From Alkalisalibacterium limincola (GTDB lineage Bacteria; Pseudomonadota; Gammaproteobacteria; Xanthomonadales; Xanthomonadaceae), in the NCBI RefSeq assembly GCF_008017755.1, contig NZ_VRTS01000002.1:372001-436000 (forward strand): DNA of 64,000 bases, read 5' to 3'. Positions within the stretch are counted from its first letter, which is position 1. Every line of letters begins with the position of its first letter. The translations under genes were made by a program, and so were the position numbers. The notes under the pieces are model-generated. The model was given only the letters and a program-made list of their open reading frames with translations. It did not search any database and was not told the DNA's origin. This document shows positions 28,467-39,280 of the stretch, in pieces.

Positions 28467-30349
28467 AAGGCTGGCTAAAAGTTCTCAAGAATTGGTTGTT
28501 TAACCGTCACTTGAAAATGCGTGGGGTACACCGTTCACGCAGCACTTTTAGGGGGCAAGGAGTGACTATTGACAGCATCAGCGACAAGCTCATTCAATAT
28601 CTCAACACTCCAACACCATCCTATGCGGTTCTGCTGCGAGGAGACTGGGGGGTCGGCAAATCTTTCTATTGGCAAGAATTCAAGAAGAAATACCTGCCGA
28701 AGGGGAGCCATGACATAACATTTTCAGTGGCAGGGTTGGCGACCTTGGAAGAAATTGAGCGCTCGCTCTTTCTAGCCTCAATAGAAGACATGGGACCCGG
28801 GATCCTCCAAGAAACCGGCGCTGTGGTAGGAAGAGCGCTGTTGCGTTGGGTGAAGGTTGAACCTAGCGACATCAAGCTCAAGGCAGATGTCAGACCTAAC
28901 AGGACGGTTATATGCATCGATGACATTGAGCGCTTTGGCGGAGACTTTAAAGTGCTGCTCGGGTTCATTGTCTCCGTGCTAGATGACGCAAACCTACACG
29001 TTGTCCTAATCGCGGATGAAAAAAGAGCGCTTACTTTAAATGGCTATCCAGAGTGCAAAGAGCGAATCATTGCTCGCTCTTATGATGTGCAGCCGGCTTT
29101 GGAATCGTTTTTTTCGAGTACAGTAAACGAGTACCGCATTGAAAGAGTCCGGGCGTGCCTTCTTGAGAAAAAATCGGAGATGATTAGTCTGTTTTTGGAA
29201 AAAGAATTGCGTAACCTCCGCACGGTGCGCGCAGTGTTGGACGAAGTCAACACCCTTCTATCACGCATGGAGTGGCCTAATAATCGGTCGATCTCTCTAA
29301 ATGCACTGCTTTCGGCCATCACTTTCCATACGATAGCGGTAAGCAGGAATCCGGCTAGTGCACCTCTTGTTGCTCATATTTTTGAACAGGGGGACTTGGG
29401 GATTGCCCTGGCCTTCAGGCAAAGTTTCAATGAAACCCAAGGGGCGGATGGCGAATCGTCAGACTCTCAGCAGTCTGGAGATCTCATGCAGAGTCTAGGG
29501 TTTGATACGGAAGCCTACGGGTGGCCCGCCTCTGCGAGCTTCGCCGCATATGTCCGAGGTCAACCTTATGACGCTGATGCTTTAGCTAATGATTTCGGTC
29601 TCTTTGGAGAACCAGATAGGCAGGGTCAAACGCTACTTGAGCAGTTCCGCAGCTACCGGTCTATGAGCGAAGACGATTTCGAAAAGGCGATAGTAGAACT
29701 CCATGCTTTACTTTCAAATCGCCACTTCGAAAGGCTCCAAGACATTCTGACTGCCCACGAAATTCTCGATCATCTGTCACGTGAGAGACTGATCCCAGAG
29801 GATGCAGATTGGTGTAGAGAGACGATTTTAGACATCATTAGTCGTTGTGATCCGGCCGGGGGAATCGGAGCTGAGCTCCATATCTGGCCGGAAAAGTCCG
29901 ATGCCAATCGCGATGCGGTTATTAAAGCACTTGAGGAACTTGAAGTACGAGTCCGCGCTAAAGAGGAAGAAGCGGGAAATCGTCGCCTCCAGCTGGCAAT
30001 TATTGAAGGTGAGGACGAGAGTGAGTGGGAGGCTACTGCCGTTCCCTTCGTTGATGCAGAGCCAGCCGAGATATACGAACGCCTAATCAGAGCTGGAAGG
30101 CCTGCGATCCACCGCATGTCGAAATTCTATGCGCGCCGGCTCTCCGTTTCAAACATTGCCGAATACACTGAGAAGGAGGCTCCGTTTGCCGTGCAGTTGG
30201 CGCGTGTAATTGATGCCGATCTGCCCGAGGAGGGTGTATTTACTCTGGAGCAGGCAGCACTTTGCGGGCTTGCGCGCGGACTGAAGCGGTTTGTATTGAC
30301 GGTTACTGAGGGGCAGTCAACACGAACCAAGAATACCGATCTCCCTTGA
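28463..30349 (+). CDS. KAP-like P-loop NTPase, partner of the HEPN protein
   Basis: The 628-residue protein has Walker A GDWGVGKS at residues 60-67 and Walker B TVICIDDIERFGG with D153-D154. These motifs and the following LHVVLIADEKRA sensor strand fit KAP/STAND-like NTPases found in many antiphage systems. A long helical C-terminal region, with a Glu/Lys coiled coil near residue 500, could be the sensor. No membrane segment is obvious. The start at 28463 lacks a good ribosome binding site, so translation probably relies on coupling. With the HEPN protein it forms a likely sensor-effector pair; this is inference. Confidence 0.65.
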   Translation: MKGWLKVLKNWLFNRHLKMRGVHRSRSTFRGQGVTIDSISDKLIQYLNTPTPSYAVLLRGDWGVGKSFYWQEFKKKYLPKGSHDITFSVAGLATLEEIERSLFLASIEDMGPGILQETGAVVGRALLRWVKVEPSDIKLKADVRPNRTVICIDDIERFGGDFKVLLGFIVSVLDDANLHVVLIADEKRALTLNGYPECKERIIARSYDVQPALESFFSSTVNEYRIERVRACLLEKKSEMISLFLEKELRNLRTVRAVLDEVNTLLSRMEWPNNRSISLNALLSAITFHTIAVSRNPASAPLVAHIFEQGDLGIALAFRQSFNETQGADGESSDSQQSGDLMQSLGFDTEAYGWPASASFAAYVRGQPYDADALANDFGLFGEPDRQGQTLLEQFRSYRSMSEDDFEKAIVELHALLSNRHFERLQDILTAHEILDHLSRERLIPEDADWCRETILDIISRCDPAGGIGAELHIWPEKSDANRDAVIKALEELEVRVRAKEEEAGNRRLQLAIIEGEDESEWEATAVPFVDAEPAEIYERLIRAGRPAIHRMSKFYARRLSVSNIAEYTEKEAPFAVQLARVIDADLPEEGVFTLEQAALCGLARGLKRFVLTVTEGQSTRTKNTDLP

Positions 30350-30669
30350 CAGGGGTGTAGGTAGTCACTGCTAAAATGTTAGCGCCTACCAACTTCAACG
30401 CGGTCCGCAAGTGATGCGATCGCCTGTGCCCCTTGCCTGCTCTGAAGCACAGTCAAGCTCAAGATTAGGCGAGAACGACCATTTCTGGCCGAGGCTGAGT
30501 GAAAAATCTTTGCCACTTCTGGCGGCCGCGCCACAAGTACGAATCTGAGCGCCTCTGAGAATCGAGCAGCCTCAGAATCTACATACGAGCGAGTCTCGAG
30601 GCGGCGAACTGAGCGTTAAACGGCATCGTCGGAGTTTTCACACAGCCTCGGCAGCAAGCGAAAGGTTCT
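30350..30669. other. Gene-free region with attC-like right half
   Basis: No gene is supported. At 30353-30386 a nested palindrome (GTAGG ... GCTAA-AAT-GTTAGC ... CCTAC) follows the NTPase stop and could act as a terminator or remnant recombination site. GGCGGCGAACTGAGCGTTAA at 30600-30619, extended by AC, resembles an attC right half ending in GTTAAAC, an exact GTTRRRY match. Confidence 0.4.
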
Positions 30670-31236
30670 TCATGAGCCAGGGAGGATCAATTTCTCCATT
30701 TGCGAAATAACTAGCTCGCGCTCTTGGTCCAAAGCTTTCGAGTCTCTTGGATCGTCGCGGGTACCTGCGTGATCGTAAAAGTGACCCATCATTTCAATCG
30801 CCAAGCGAGGCGCGATCTGTCGGCCGCGATGGTCGACGAGGTGTCGGAAGTGGATCCCAGTTTGGTACTTCGGCCAGCCCTTCTGAGCGATACGTGCTCC
30901 CAGAACGAGTTCGGCCTCCACGGCCTCAAGAAGGGACCTCGAAGCAGAGTAGGCGCTAAGGTCCCAGACGAAGAGTTGATAGCTACCCCGTCGCACGGAC
31001 CATTGGTACTTATAACGAGCCTTGGCTCGGAAGCCGCCGTGGAACCGGGTAGCGATCGCCGAGATTGTCTGGCCGACGTAGACGATGGTCGCGTCATTTG
31101 GTGATCCGACTAGCATGTAGATCTTTCCACATCGCTTGATCGCGTGACCCGATAACGCAGGTGATGTCGACCATTTGCCACCGTCGCTGACAGTCAGCGA
31201 GAAAACTTCGAGGTTGCTTGCTTGGAGAAGAGCCAT
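30670..31236 (-). CDS. GIY-YIG nuclease-family protein
   Basis: The 188-residue protein holds a GIY-YIG domain at about residues 36-120, with KIY at 38-40, VYVGQT at 52-57 and a following RFHGGFRA that includes the catalytic arginine. Such domains cut DNA in repair enzymes, restriction systems and mobile elements. Here it stands alone in opposite orientation to its neighbours. A role in defence or mobility is possible but not shown. Confidence 0.65.
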   Translation of the reverse strand: MALLQASNLEVFSLTVSDGGKWSTSPALSGHAIKRCGKIYMLVGSPNDATIVYVGQTISAIATRFHGGFRAKARYKYQWSVRRGSYQLFVWDLSAYSASRSLLEAVEAELVLGARIAQKGWPKYQTGIHFRHLVDHRGRQIAPRLAIEMMGHFYDHAGTRDDPRDSKALDQERELVISQMEKLILPGS

Positions 31237-31428
31237 GGCGACCGCCGCAACTTAAGTAGCCCACAGCGTATCCGACCTACTAGCGCTTTGAGTGGATGGT
31301 TGAGCTCGGAGAAAGGATTCGCGCATTGGATCGTCCAGCTTTCTGTAGACGGCCTCACCGGCCGCTCCTGGCCGTATGTCGACCTAGTGACCGCTGCCCG
31401 AGGCCGATACGAAGCGGTCGTCCCGTAT
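31237..31428. other. Gap between GIY-YIG gene and attC-like site
   Basis: A plus-strand open frame here reads SEKGFAHWIVQLSVDGLTG and on to VVPYVYEKLGG, which looks protein-like and runs into the attC-like site at 31429. It has no credible start and may be a decayed cassette gene. Confidence 0.3.
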
Positions 31429-31498
31429 GTCTACGAAAAACTGGGCGGTCCGGGGAAACCGCTTTGCGGTTCCCCCCCGAAACGGGTTCTTGTTAGGC
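31429..31498 (+). repeat. attC-like integron recombination site (70 bp)
   Basis: The right end GTTAGGC matches GTTRRRY exactly; the left end GTCTACG is a degenerate RYYYAAC. The two halves fold into an imperfect stem closed by AACCGC-TTT-GCGGTT, with GGGGAA/TTCCCC beneath it. The next ORF starts 31 nt after the core site, the usual cassette layout. Confidence 0.5.
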
Positions 31499-31528
31499 TT
31501 ACCTCCTGTACGGGTATCGGAGTAAGGC

Positions 31529-31756
31529 ATGAGCAATCGATTTTTTGGACTTTCCAACATCTACCTGCGTGCGGCAGTCCTGATGATCGTTGCTTCCGTG
31601 GTTTTGCTGTTTGCTACGCTCGTCATTCCTGCTGTTGGCGGTCCCGCAGTCAATTACGCCTTCGCCTTCCTGCTGCTAGCAGGTGCGCTCCTGTACGTTA
31701 TCGGTCGCGTCACGAGTGTTCTTCGTTCACGGGGATCGGCACAGCAGCCCCGTTAG
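31529..31756 (+). CDS. Small membrane protein with two transmembrane segments
   Basis: The 75-residue protein has two hydrophobic helices (AAVLMIVASVVLLFATLVI and YAFAFLLLAGALLYVIG) joined by a short loop, and a basic tail. GGAG lies 6 nt before the ATG. The family is unknown. Its stop codon is part of GTTAGAT, which matches the attC core consensus, so it is probably a cassette gene. Confidence 0.6.
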   Translation: MSNRFFGLSNIYLRAAVLMIVASVVLLFATLVIPAVGGPAVNYAFAFLLLAGALLYVIGRVTSVLRSRGSAQQPR

Positions 31757-31807
31757 ATCCTCCTCGTCAACTCTGACCGAGCGACCTCGTGGCCTTGAGC
31801 TTCTCGG
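31750..31807 (+). repeat. Copy B of the 57-bp imperfect direct repeat
   Basis: CCGTTAGATCCTCCTC then GTCAACTCTGACCGAG and GTGGCCTTGAGCTTCTCGG match copy A at 26787. It begins within the end of the small membrane protein gene. The copies bracket 4.96 kb that contain the HEPN-NTPase pair and the GIY-YIG gene. Confidence 0.55.
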
Positions 31808-31960
31808 CCGCGGCGACATGCCTGATGGCACTTTTTCCCCAATAGCCCTAGACAGCGACCAAGGGCCGCTTCTGGCGACAGCCGCTGGTCCCACTCGCGC
31901 CGATTGAAGCGCTTTGTAAATGAAGTTGGTCCATCGCCTAGAGAAACTGTCGGGGGAAGG

Positions 31961-32185
31961 TCAGGTCCGACGGCTACGCCTGTACCGCACAACCGGGGCC
32001 GTGTCGGAGACTACAGGCGTACTGTGCCGCTGGGCCTTCTCGTGGGCCTCAGGCCGAAGAACACGAACTTCAGGTGGCGCGGCTATGCCCAAGCGGATCT
32101 CGTTGCCATCGACGTTGACCACGACGACCTCGATGTCATCTCCGACCCGGATTCTTTGACCACGACGGCGGATCAGTGAAAGCAT
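31961..32185 (-). CDS. CsrA/RsmA-family RNA-binding protein paralog
   Basis: The 74-residue protein begins MLSLIRRRGQRIRVGDDIEV and continues through a beta strand to GNEIRLGIAAPPEVRVLRPE, the five-strand CsrA pattern. CsrA binds GGA motifs in mRNA leaders and blocks or stabilises them. GGAGG 8 nt upstream of the ATG at 32185 supports the start; longer readings cover that site. Beyond residue 50 the tail (HSTPVVSDTAPVVRYRRSRR) differs from housekeeping CsrA. It lies at the island's right edge, so it is probably an acquired paralog. Confidence 0.75.
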   Translation of the reverse strand: MLSLIRRRGQRIRVGDDIEVVVVNVDGNEIRLGIAAPPEVRVLRPEAHEKAQRHSTPVVSDTAPVVRYRRSRRT

Positions 32186-32433
32186 TCTGGCCTCCTTCCT
32201 TAGAGTGGCTTGCATACGGCGTTGAGTCTCGGCCCCGGGAGTGATGATATGCGAACAGTAGACGTGTCCGACGTCCGCCGGTTCTGCGGGTAGGAGCGTG
32301 ATCGGTGCAGACGGCAGCGGCTGGTCTGATTCAAAGGACTCGGCGCTGCTTATGGTCCTTCTCGAACGGCGTCGAGGAACGATTCACACCGCGTAGCTAT
32401 ACTGACCGACTGACCCGCGCCTGCAGCCTGCCG
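32186..32433. other. Island-to-uvrB junction
   Basis: No gene is supported. TAGCTATACTGACCGA around 32394-32409 contains a TATACT -10 box about 35 nt before the uvrB start and is the likely uvrB promoter. Confidence 0.4.
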
Positions 32434-34454
<2,021 letters not shown>

Positions 34455-34471
34455 ACCGGGGCCGGGGGTGA

Positions 34472-34500
34472 TTGTGCGGGCCCGGAACTGCCGCTATACT
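34472..34500 (+). promoter_or_regulatory. Promoter of tRNA-Val
   Basis: TTGTGC (34472-34477) and TATACT (34495-34500) are separated by 17 bp and lie 11 nt before the tRNA, a standard sigma-70 layout. Confidence 0.75.
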
Positions 34501-34511
34501 GCGCGGCTCTT

Positions 34512-34586
34512 GGGCGGTTAGCTCAGCGGTAGAGCACTACCTTGACATGGTAGGGGTCACAGGTTCGAACCCTGTACCGCCCACCA
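34512..34586 (+). tRNA. tRNA-Val (anticodon GAC)
   Basis: The 75-nt gene forms a full cloverleaf: acceptor GGGCGGT pairs with ACCGCCC, the anticodon loop is TTGACAT with GAC at 34544-34546, and the T loop is GGTTCGAACC. CCA is encoded. Confidence 0.97.
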
Positions 34587-34901
34587 CGCCTCCACGGCGT
34601 GATCCCGAGAAGCGGCCGGCCTGTCCGGCCGTTGTCGTATCCGGCTTCCGGGCGTTGACCTTGGACCGGGGCCGGAATACCGTTCCACCATCGTCGCGGC
34701 ATCGGGCCGCGGCCCTGCCAGAGGTGGCGTCCGCCGAAACGGCCGCCGAGCGTGCGACATGAGGACTACGCGCAGCCATTGATCGAAGCTTGCACGGGCC
34801 AGTACCGGCGGCGCGACGGCGTGCCGCGTTCCAGGGGCGCCCGGCGCCCTTTTTTGTTGCCCGAACCGTCCTCCGCTCACCGATTCCAATCCAGGTAAAC
34901 G
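34587..34901. other. tRNA-Val to thrS gap
   Basis: No gene is supported in these 315 bases. The gap holds a GC-rich palindrome CGGCCGGCCTGTCCGGCCG at 34612-34630 and the terminator described at 34835. The thrS promoter should lie between that terminator and 34901, or transcription passes the terminator as an attenuator. Confidence 0.5.
34835..34855 (+). terminator. Rho-independent terminator upstream of thrS
   Basis: A 6-bp stem GGGCGC/GCGCCC with loop CCG is followed by six T. It lies 47 nt before the thrS start, so it may end tRNA-Val transcription or act as an attenuator of thrS. Confidence 0.8.
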
Positions 34902-36812
34902 ATGATCACGATCACCCTCCCCGATGGCAGCCAGCGCCAGTTCGACGCGCCGGTCACCCCGATGGACGTCGCCGCCTCGATCGGCCCCGGCCTGGCCAAG
35001 GCCACCGTGGCCGGCCGTGTCGATGGCCGCCTGGTCGACGCCTGCGACCCGATCGAGGCCGACGCCAGCCTGCAGCTGATCACCCCGAAGGACGAGGCCG
35101 GCGTCGAGATCATCCGCCACTCCTGCGCCCATCTGGTCGGGCACGCCGTCAAGCAGCTCTATCCCGAGGCCAAGATGGTCATCGGCCCGGTGATCGAGGA
35201 GGGCTTCTACTACGACATCTGGCACGAGCGCCCGTTCACGCCCGAGGACCTCGAGGCGATCGAGCAGCGGATGCGCGAGCTGATCGAGCGCGACTACGAC
35301 GTCATCAAGAAGGTGACGCCGCGCGATGAGGTCATCGCCACGTTCAAGGCGCGCGGCGAGGACTACAAGCTGCGCCTGGTCGAGGACATGCCCGACGAGA
35401 CGCACATGGGCCTGTACCACCACGAGGAGTACGTGGACATGTGCCGCGGCCCGCACGTGCCCAACACCCGCTTCCTGAAGGCGTTCAAGCTGTTGCGCAT
35501 TTCCGGTGCGTACTGGCGCGGCGATGCGAAGAACGAGCAGCTGCAGCGCATCTACGGCACCGCCTGGGCCGACCCCAAGCAGCTCAAGGCCTACGTGGCC
35601 CGCATCGAGGAGGCCGAGAAGCGCGACCACCGCCGCATCGGCAAGCAGCTCGAGCTGTTCCACCTGCAGGAGGAAGCGCCGGGCCTGATCTTCTGGCACC
35701 CGAAGGGCTGGTCGCTGTGGCAGGTGGTCGAGCAGTACATGCGCGGCGTGTACCGCGATTCCGGCTACCAGGAGGTGCGCTGCCCGCAGATCCTCGACGT
35801 GAGCCTGTGGAAGAAGTCCGGCCACTGGGACAACTACAAGGAAAACATGTTCTTCACCGAGTCCGAGAAGCGGACCTACGCGGTGAAGCCGATGAACTGC
35901 CCGGGCCACGTGCAGATCTTCAACGCCGGCCTGCACAGCTACCGCGACCTGCCGATCCGCTACGGCGAGTTCGGCTCCTGCCACCGCAACGAGCCTTCCG
36001 GCGCGCTGCACGGCATCCTGCGCGTGCGCGGCTTCACCCAGGACGACGGCCACGTGTTCTGCACGCCCGACCAGGTCGAGGCCGAGGTCACCGATTTCCA
36101 TCGCCAGGCGCTCAAGGTCTACGAGGACTTCGGCTTCGGCACCCCGCAGATCAAGATCGCGCTGCGGCCGGAATCGCGCCTGGGCGACGACGCCACCTGG
36201 GACCGCGCCGAGGATGCGCTGCGTGCGGCGCTGCGCAACGCCGGGGTGGAGTGGCAGGAGCTGCCGGGCGAGGGTGCCTTCTACGGCCCCAAGATCGAGT
36301 ACCACCTCAAGGACGCGATCGGCCGCACCTGGCAGCTGGGCACGATGCAGGTCGACTTCATGATGCCCGGCCGCCTTGGCGCGGAGTATGTCGACGAGCA
36401 CAGCGCCCGCCAGCACCCGGTCATGCTGCATCGCGCTATCGTGGGCTCGATGGAGCGTTTCATCGGCATCCTGATCGAAAACCATGCCGGCGCATTCCCG
36501 CCGTGGCTGGCCCCGGTGCAGGCGGTGGTGCTCAATATCACCGACGCCCAGGCCGATTACGTGCGCGAAGTGCGAAAAGCCCTTTCAAATCAAGGGTTCC
36601 GGGTGGCCGATGACTTGAGGAACGAGAAGATCGGCTATAAGATCCGCCAGCACACCTTGCAAAAGGTGCCGTATCTTCTTGTGGTGGGCGACCGCGAGAA
36701 GGAAAATGGGGAGGTGGCCGTACGCACCCGCTCCGGCGAGGACCTGGGCTCGATGAGCCTGGAGGCCTTCGTGGATCGCCTGTTGCACGAGAACGGTCCC
36801 GCCACGCTGTGA
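34902..36812 (+). CDS. thrS: Threonyl-tRNA synthetase
   Basis: The 636-residue class II synthetase is complete. It has an N-terminal TGS domain ([17 protein letters not shown]), the editing domain with [12 protein letters not shown], motif 2 as [15 protein letters not shown], motif 3 near [15 protein letters not shown], and a C-terminal anticodon-binding domain. The catalytic zinc ligands include the cysteine of MNCPGH. The order thrS-infC-rpmI-rplT-pheS-pheT is the standard gammaproteobacterial arrangement. Confidence 0.98.
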   Translation: MITITLPDGSQRQFDAPVTPMDVAASIGPGLAKATVAGRVDGRLVDACDPIEADASLQLITPKDEAGVEIIRHSCAHLVGHAVKQLYPEAKMVIGPVIEEGFYYDIWHERPFTPEDLEAIEQRMRELIERDYDVIKKVTPRDEVIATFKARGEDYKLRLVEDMPDETHMGLYHHEEYVDMCRGPHVPNTRFLKAFKLLRISGAYWRGDAKNEQLQRIYGTAWADPKQLKAYVARIEEAEKRDHRRIGKQLELFHLQEEAPGLIFWHPKGWSLWQVVEQYMRGVYRDSGYQEVRCPQILDVSLWKKSGHWDNYKENMFFTESEKRTYAVKPMNCPGHVQIFNAGLHSYRDLPIRYGEFGSCHRNEPSGALHGILRVRGFTQDDGHVFCTPDQVEAEVTDFHRQALKVYEDFGFGTPQIKIALRPESRLGDDATWDRAEDALRAALRNAGVEWQELPGEGAFYGPKIEYHLKDAIGRTWQLGTMQVDFMMPGRLGAEYVDEHSARQHPVMLHRAIVGSMERFIGILIENHAGAFPPWLAPVQAVVLNITDAQADYVREVRKALSNQGFRVADDLRNEKIGYKIRQHTLQKVPYLLVVGDREKENGEVAVRTRSGEDLGSMSLEAFVDRLLHENGPATL

Positions 36813-36851
36813 TGCGTTGTGGATCAATGATTTCCTTTGGAGGATCAACGA

Positions 36852-37373
36852 ATCAGTACTGACAAGCAGAATCGCAAGAACCAGGACATCCGCGTGCCGA
36901 ACGTGCGCGTGATCGGTTCCGATGGCGAGATGGTCGGGGTGCTTACCCGCGACCAGGCGCTGGAGAAGGCCATGGAAGAGGGCCTCGACCTGGTTGAGAT
37001 CCAGCCCAATGCCGATCCACCGGTGTGCCGGATCATGGATTACGGCAAGTTCAGGTTCGACGCCCAGAAGAAGGCTTCCGCGGCCAAGAAGAAGCAGAAG
37101 CAGGTCGAGCTCAAGGAACTCAAGTTCCGCCCGACCACCGACGTCGGCGACTACGACGTGAAGATGCGCAAGCTGCGCGGCTTCCTCGAGGAAGGCGACA
37201 AGGTCAAGATCAACATCCGCTTCCGTGGCCGCGAGATGGCCCACCAGGAGCTGGGCCTGGCGATGGCGAAGAAGATCGAGGAGGACCTCGCCGACGAGGT
37301 CGTCGTCGAGCAGCGCCCGCGCCTCGAGGGCCGGCAGATGGTGATGATGCTGTCGCCGAAGAAGAAGCAGTAA
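36852..37373 (+). CDS. infC: Translation initiation factor IF-3 (ATC start)
   Basis: IF-3 keeps ribosomal subunits apart and checks start codons. I place the start at ATC 36852: GGAGG at 36839-36843 lies exactly 8 nt upstream and the peptide then begins (M)[18 protein letters not shown]. The only upstream candidate, TTG at 36837, would cover the ribosome binding site. Rare ATT/ATC starts are known for infC and let IF-3 repress its own translation. The 173-residue protein has the N-domain with [16 protein letters not shown] and the C-domain ending [14 protein letters not shown]. Confidence 0.93.
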   Translation: MSTDKQNRKNQDIRVPNVRVIGSDGEMVGVLTRDQALEKAMEEGLDLVEIQPNADPPVCRIMDYGKFRFDAQKKASAAKKKQKQVELKELKFRPTTDVGDYDVKMRKLRGFLEEGDKVKINIRFRGREMAHQELGLAMAKKIEEDLADEVVVEQRPRLEGRQMVMMLSPKKKQ

Positions 37374-37394
37374 GCCTTCCGGCAAGCTGCTGAA

Positions 37395-37423
37395 TTGCAA
37401 GCGCTTGCCGGCTCTGCCATACT
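37395..37423 (+). promoter_or_regulatory. Probable promoter of rpmI-rplT
   Basis: TTGCAA (37395-37400) and CATACT (37418-37423) are separated by 17 bp. It lies in the infC-rpmI gap and would start RNA at the 5' edge of the hairpin at 37429. Confidence 0.55.
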
Positions 37424-37428
37424 GTGCG

Positions 37429-37510
37429 GCCCGCTCGACTCCGGTCGAGCGGGCATTTTGATGGACCCGTCCTTGATCCTATTGGATTCAAGGACCTACA
37501 AGCCGGATCG
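37429..37510 (+). promoter_or_regulatory. Structured leader of rpmI-rplT, candidate L20 control region
   Basis: A perfect 11-bp stem GCCCGCTCGAC/GTCGAGCGGGC (37429-37454) is followed by ATTTTG. A second palindrome then follows, GTCCTTGA paired with TCAAGGAC, at about 37469-37495. In other bacteria L20 represses the rpmI-rplT mRNA through structured leaders in this gap. The role here is inferred from position and structure; the first hairpin could also terminate infC transcripts. Confidence 0.5.
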
Positions 37511-37579
37511 GGCAGGAAGGAAAGCGTGGCGCATGCCACCGCCCGGGCCAGTGACATAAAATTTCCAAAGGAACCTGCA

Positions 37580-37777
37580 ATGCCCAAGATCAAGACCAAG
37601 CGGGCGGCGGCCAAGCGCTTCCGCAAGCTCGCGTCCGGCAAGTTCAAGGCCGGCCACGCGAACCGCAGCCACATCCTGACGAAGATGTCGACCAAGCGTA
37701 AGCGTGGCCTTCGCCAGACCAATATCGTTCGCGACGAGGATTCCGCTCGTCTGCGTCGTCTTCTTCCGTACCTGTGA
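37580..37777 (+). CDS. rpmI: Ribosomal protein bL35
   Basis: The 65-residue basic protein of the large subunit begins [14 protein letters not shown] and ends RLRRLLPYL, as expected for L35. AAAGGAA precedes the ATG. Upstream in-frame codons are not part of the family and cover the leader. rplT follows after 11 nt. Confidence 0.97.
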   Translation: MPKIKTKRAAAKRFRKLASGKFKAGHANRSHILTKMSTKRKRGLRQTNIVRDEDSARLRRLLPYL

Positions 37778-37788
37778 GGGGCTGAGAC

Positions 37789-38148
37789 ATGGCACGAGTC
37801 AAGCGTGGTGTGACCGCCCGTCGTCGGCACAAGAAAGTCCTCAAGCTTGCGAAGGGTTACTACAACGCCCGCCGCAAGGTGTATCGCGTCGCCAAGCAGG
37901 CCGTCACCAAGGCCCAGCAGTACGCCTACATCGGCCGCAAGCAGCGCAAGCGCCAGTTCCGTAGCCTGTGGATCGTGCGCATCAATGCCGCGGCCCGCAT
38001 CCACGGCCTGAGCTACAGCCGCCTGATGAACGGCCTCAAGAAGGCCAACATCGAGCTCGACCGCAAGGCCCTGGCCGACATCGCGGTGCACGATGACGTG
38101 GCCTTCGGCAAGATCGCCGAAGCCGCGAAGGCTGCGCTCGCCGCTTAA
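37789..38148 (+). CDS. rplT: Ribosomal protein bL20
   Basis: The 119-residue protein ([20 protein letters not shown]) is complete and typical. L20 is needed for large-subunit assembly and in several bacteria represses its own operon. Confidence 0.98.
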   Translation: MARVKRGVTARRRHKKVLKLAKGYYNARRKVYRVAKQAVTKAQQYAYIGRKQRKRQFRSLWIVRINAAARIHGLSYSRLMNGLKKANIELDRKALADIAVHDDVAFGKIAEAAKAALAA

Positions 38149-38166
38149 GCGCCGCACCGCCACATC

Positions 38167-38224
38167 GGCAGCCCGGGAACGGGCTGCCACCGTGCGTGGG
38201 GAAGGGCGGAAGTCCTTCCCCACG
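38167..38224 (+). terminator. Two tandem hairpins between rplT and pheS
   Basis: The first is a 9-bp stem GGCAGCCCG/CGGGCTGCC with a GGAA loop (38167-38188). The second is an 11-bp stem CGTGGGGAAGG/CCTTCCCCACG (38195-38224), followed by TTCGTTT. The poor T run suggests partial termination or attenuation before pheST. I see no Phe-rich leader peptide of the enteric pheL type. Confidence 0.55.
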
Positions 38225-38275
38225 TTCGTTTCCGGCCGGAAACGGTGCCCCCCGGAGAATGGACCCGACCCGCGA

Positions 38276-39270
<995 letters not shown>

Positions 39271-39280
39271 GGCAGACCCG

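Noticed and set aside
22317-32433. Integrase, transposase or phage structural genes in the island
   Set aside because: I searched the translated frames for tyrosine recombinase, IntI, DDE transposase and phage proteins and saw none, so I do not call a prophage, ICE or complete integron.
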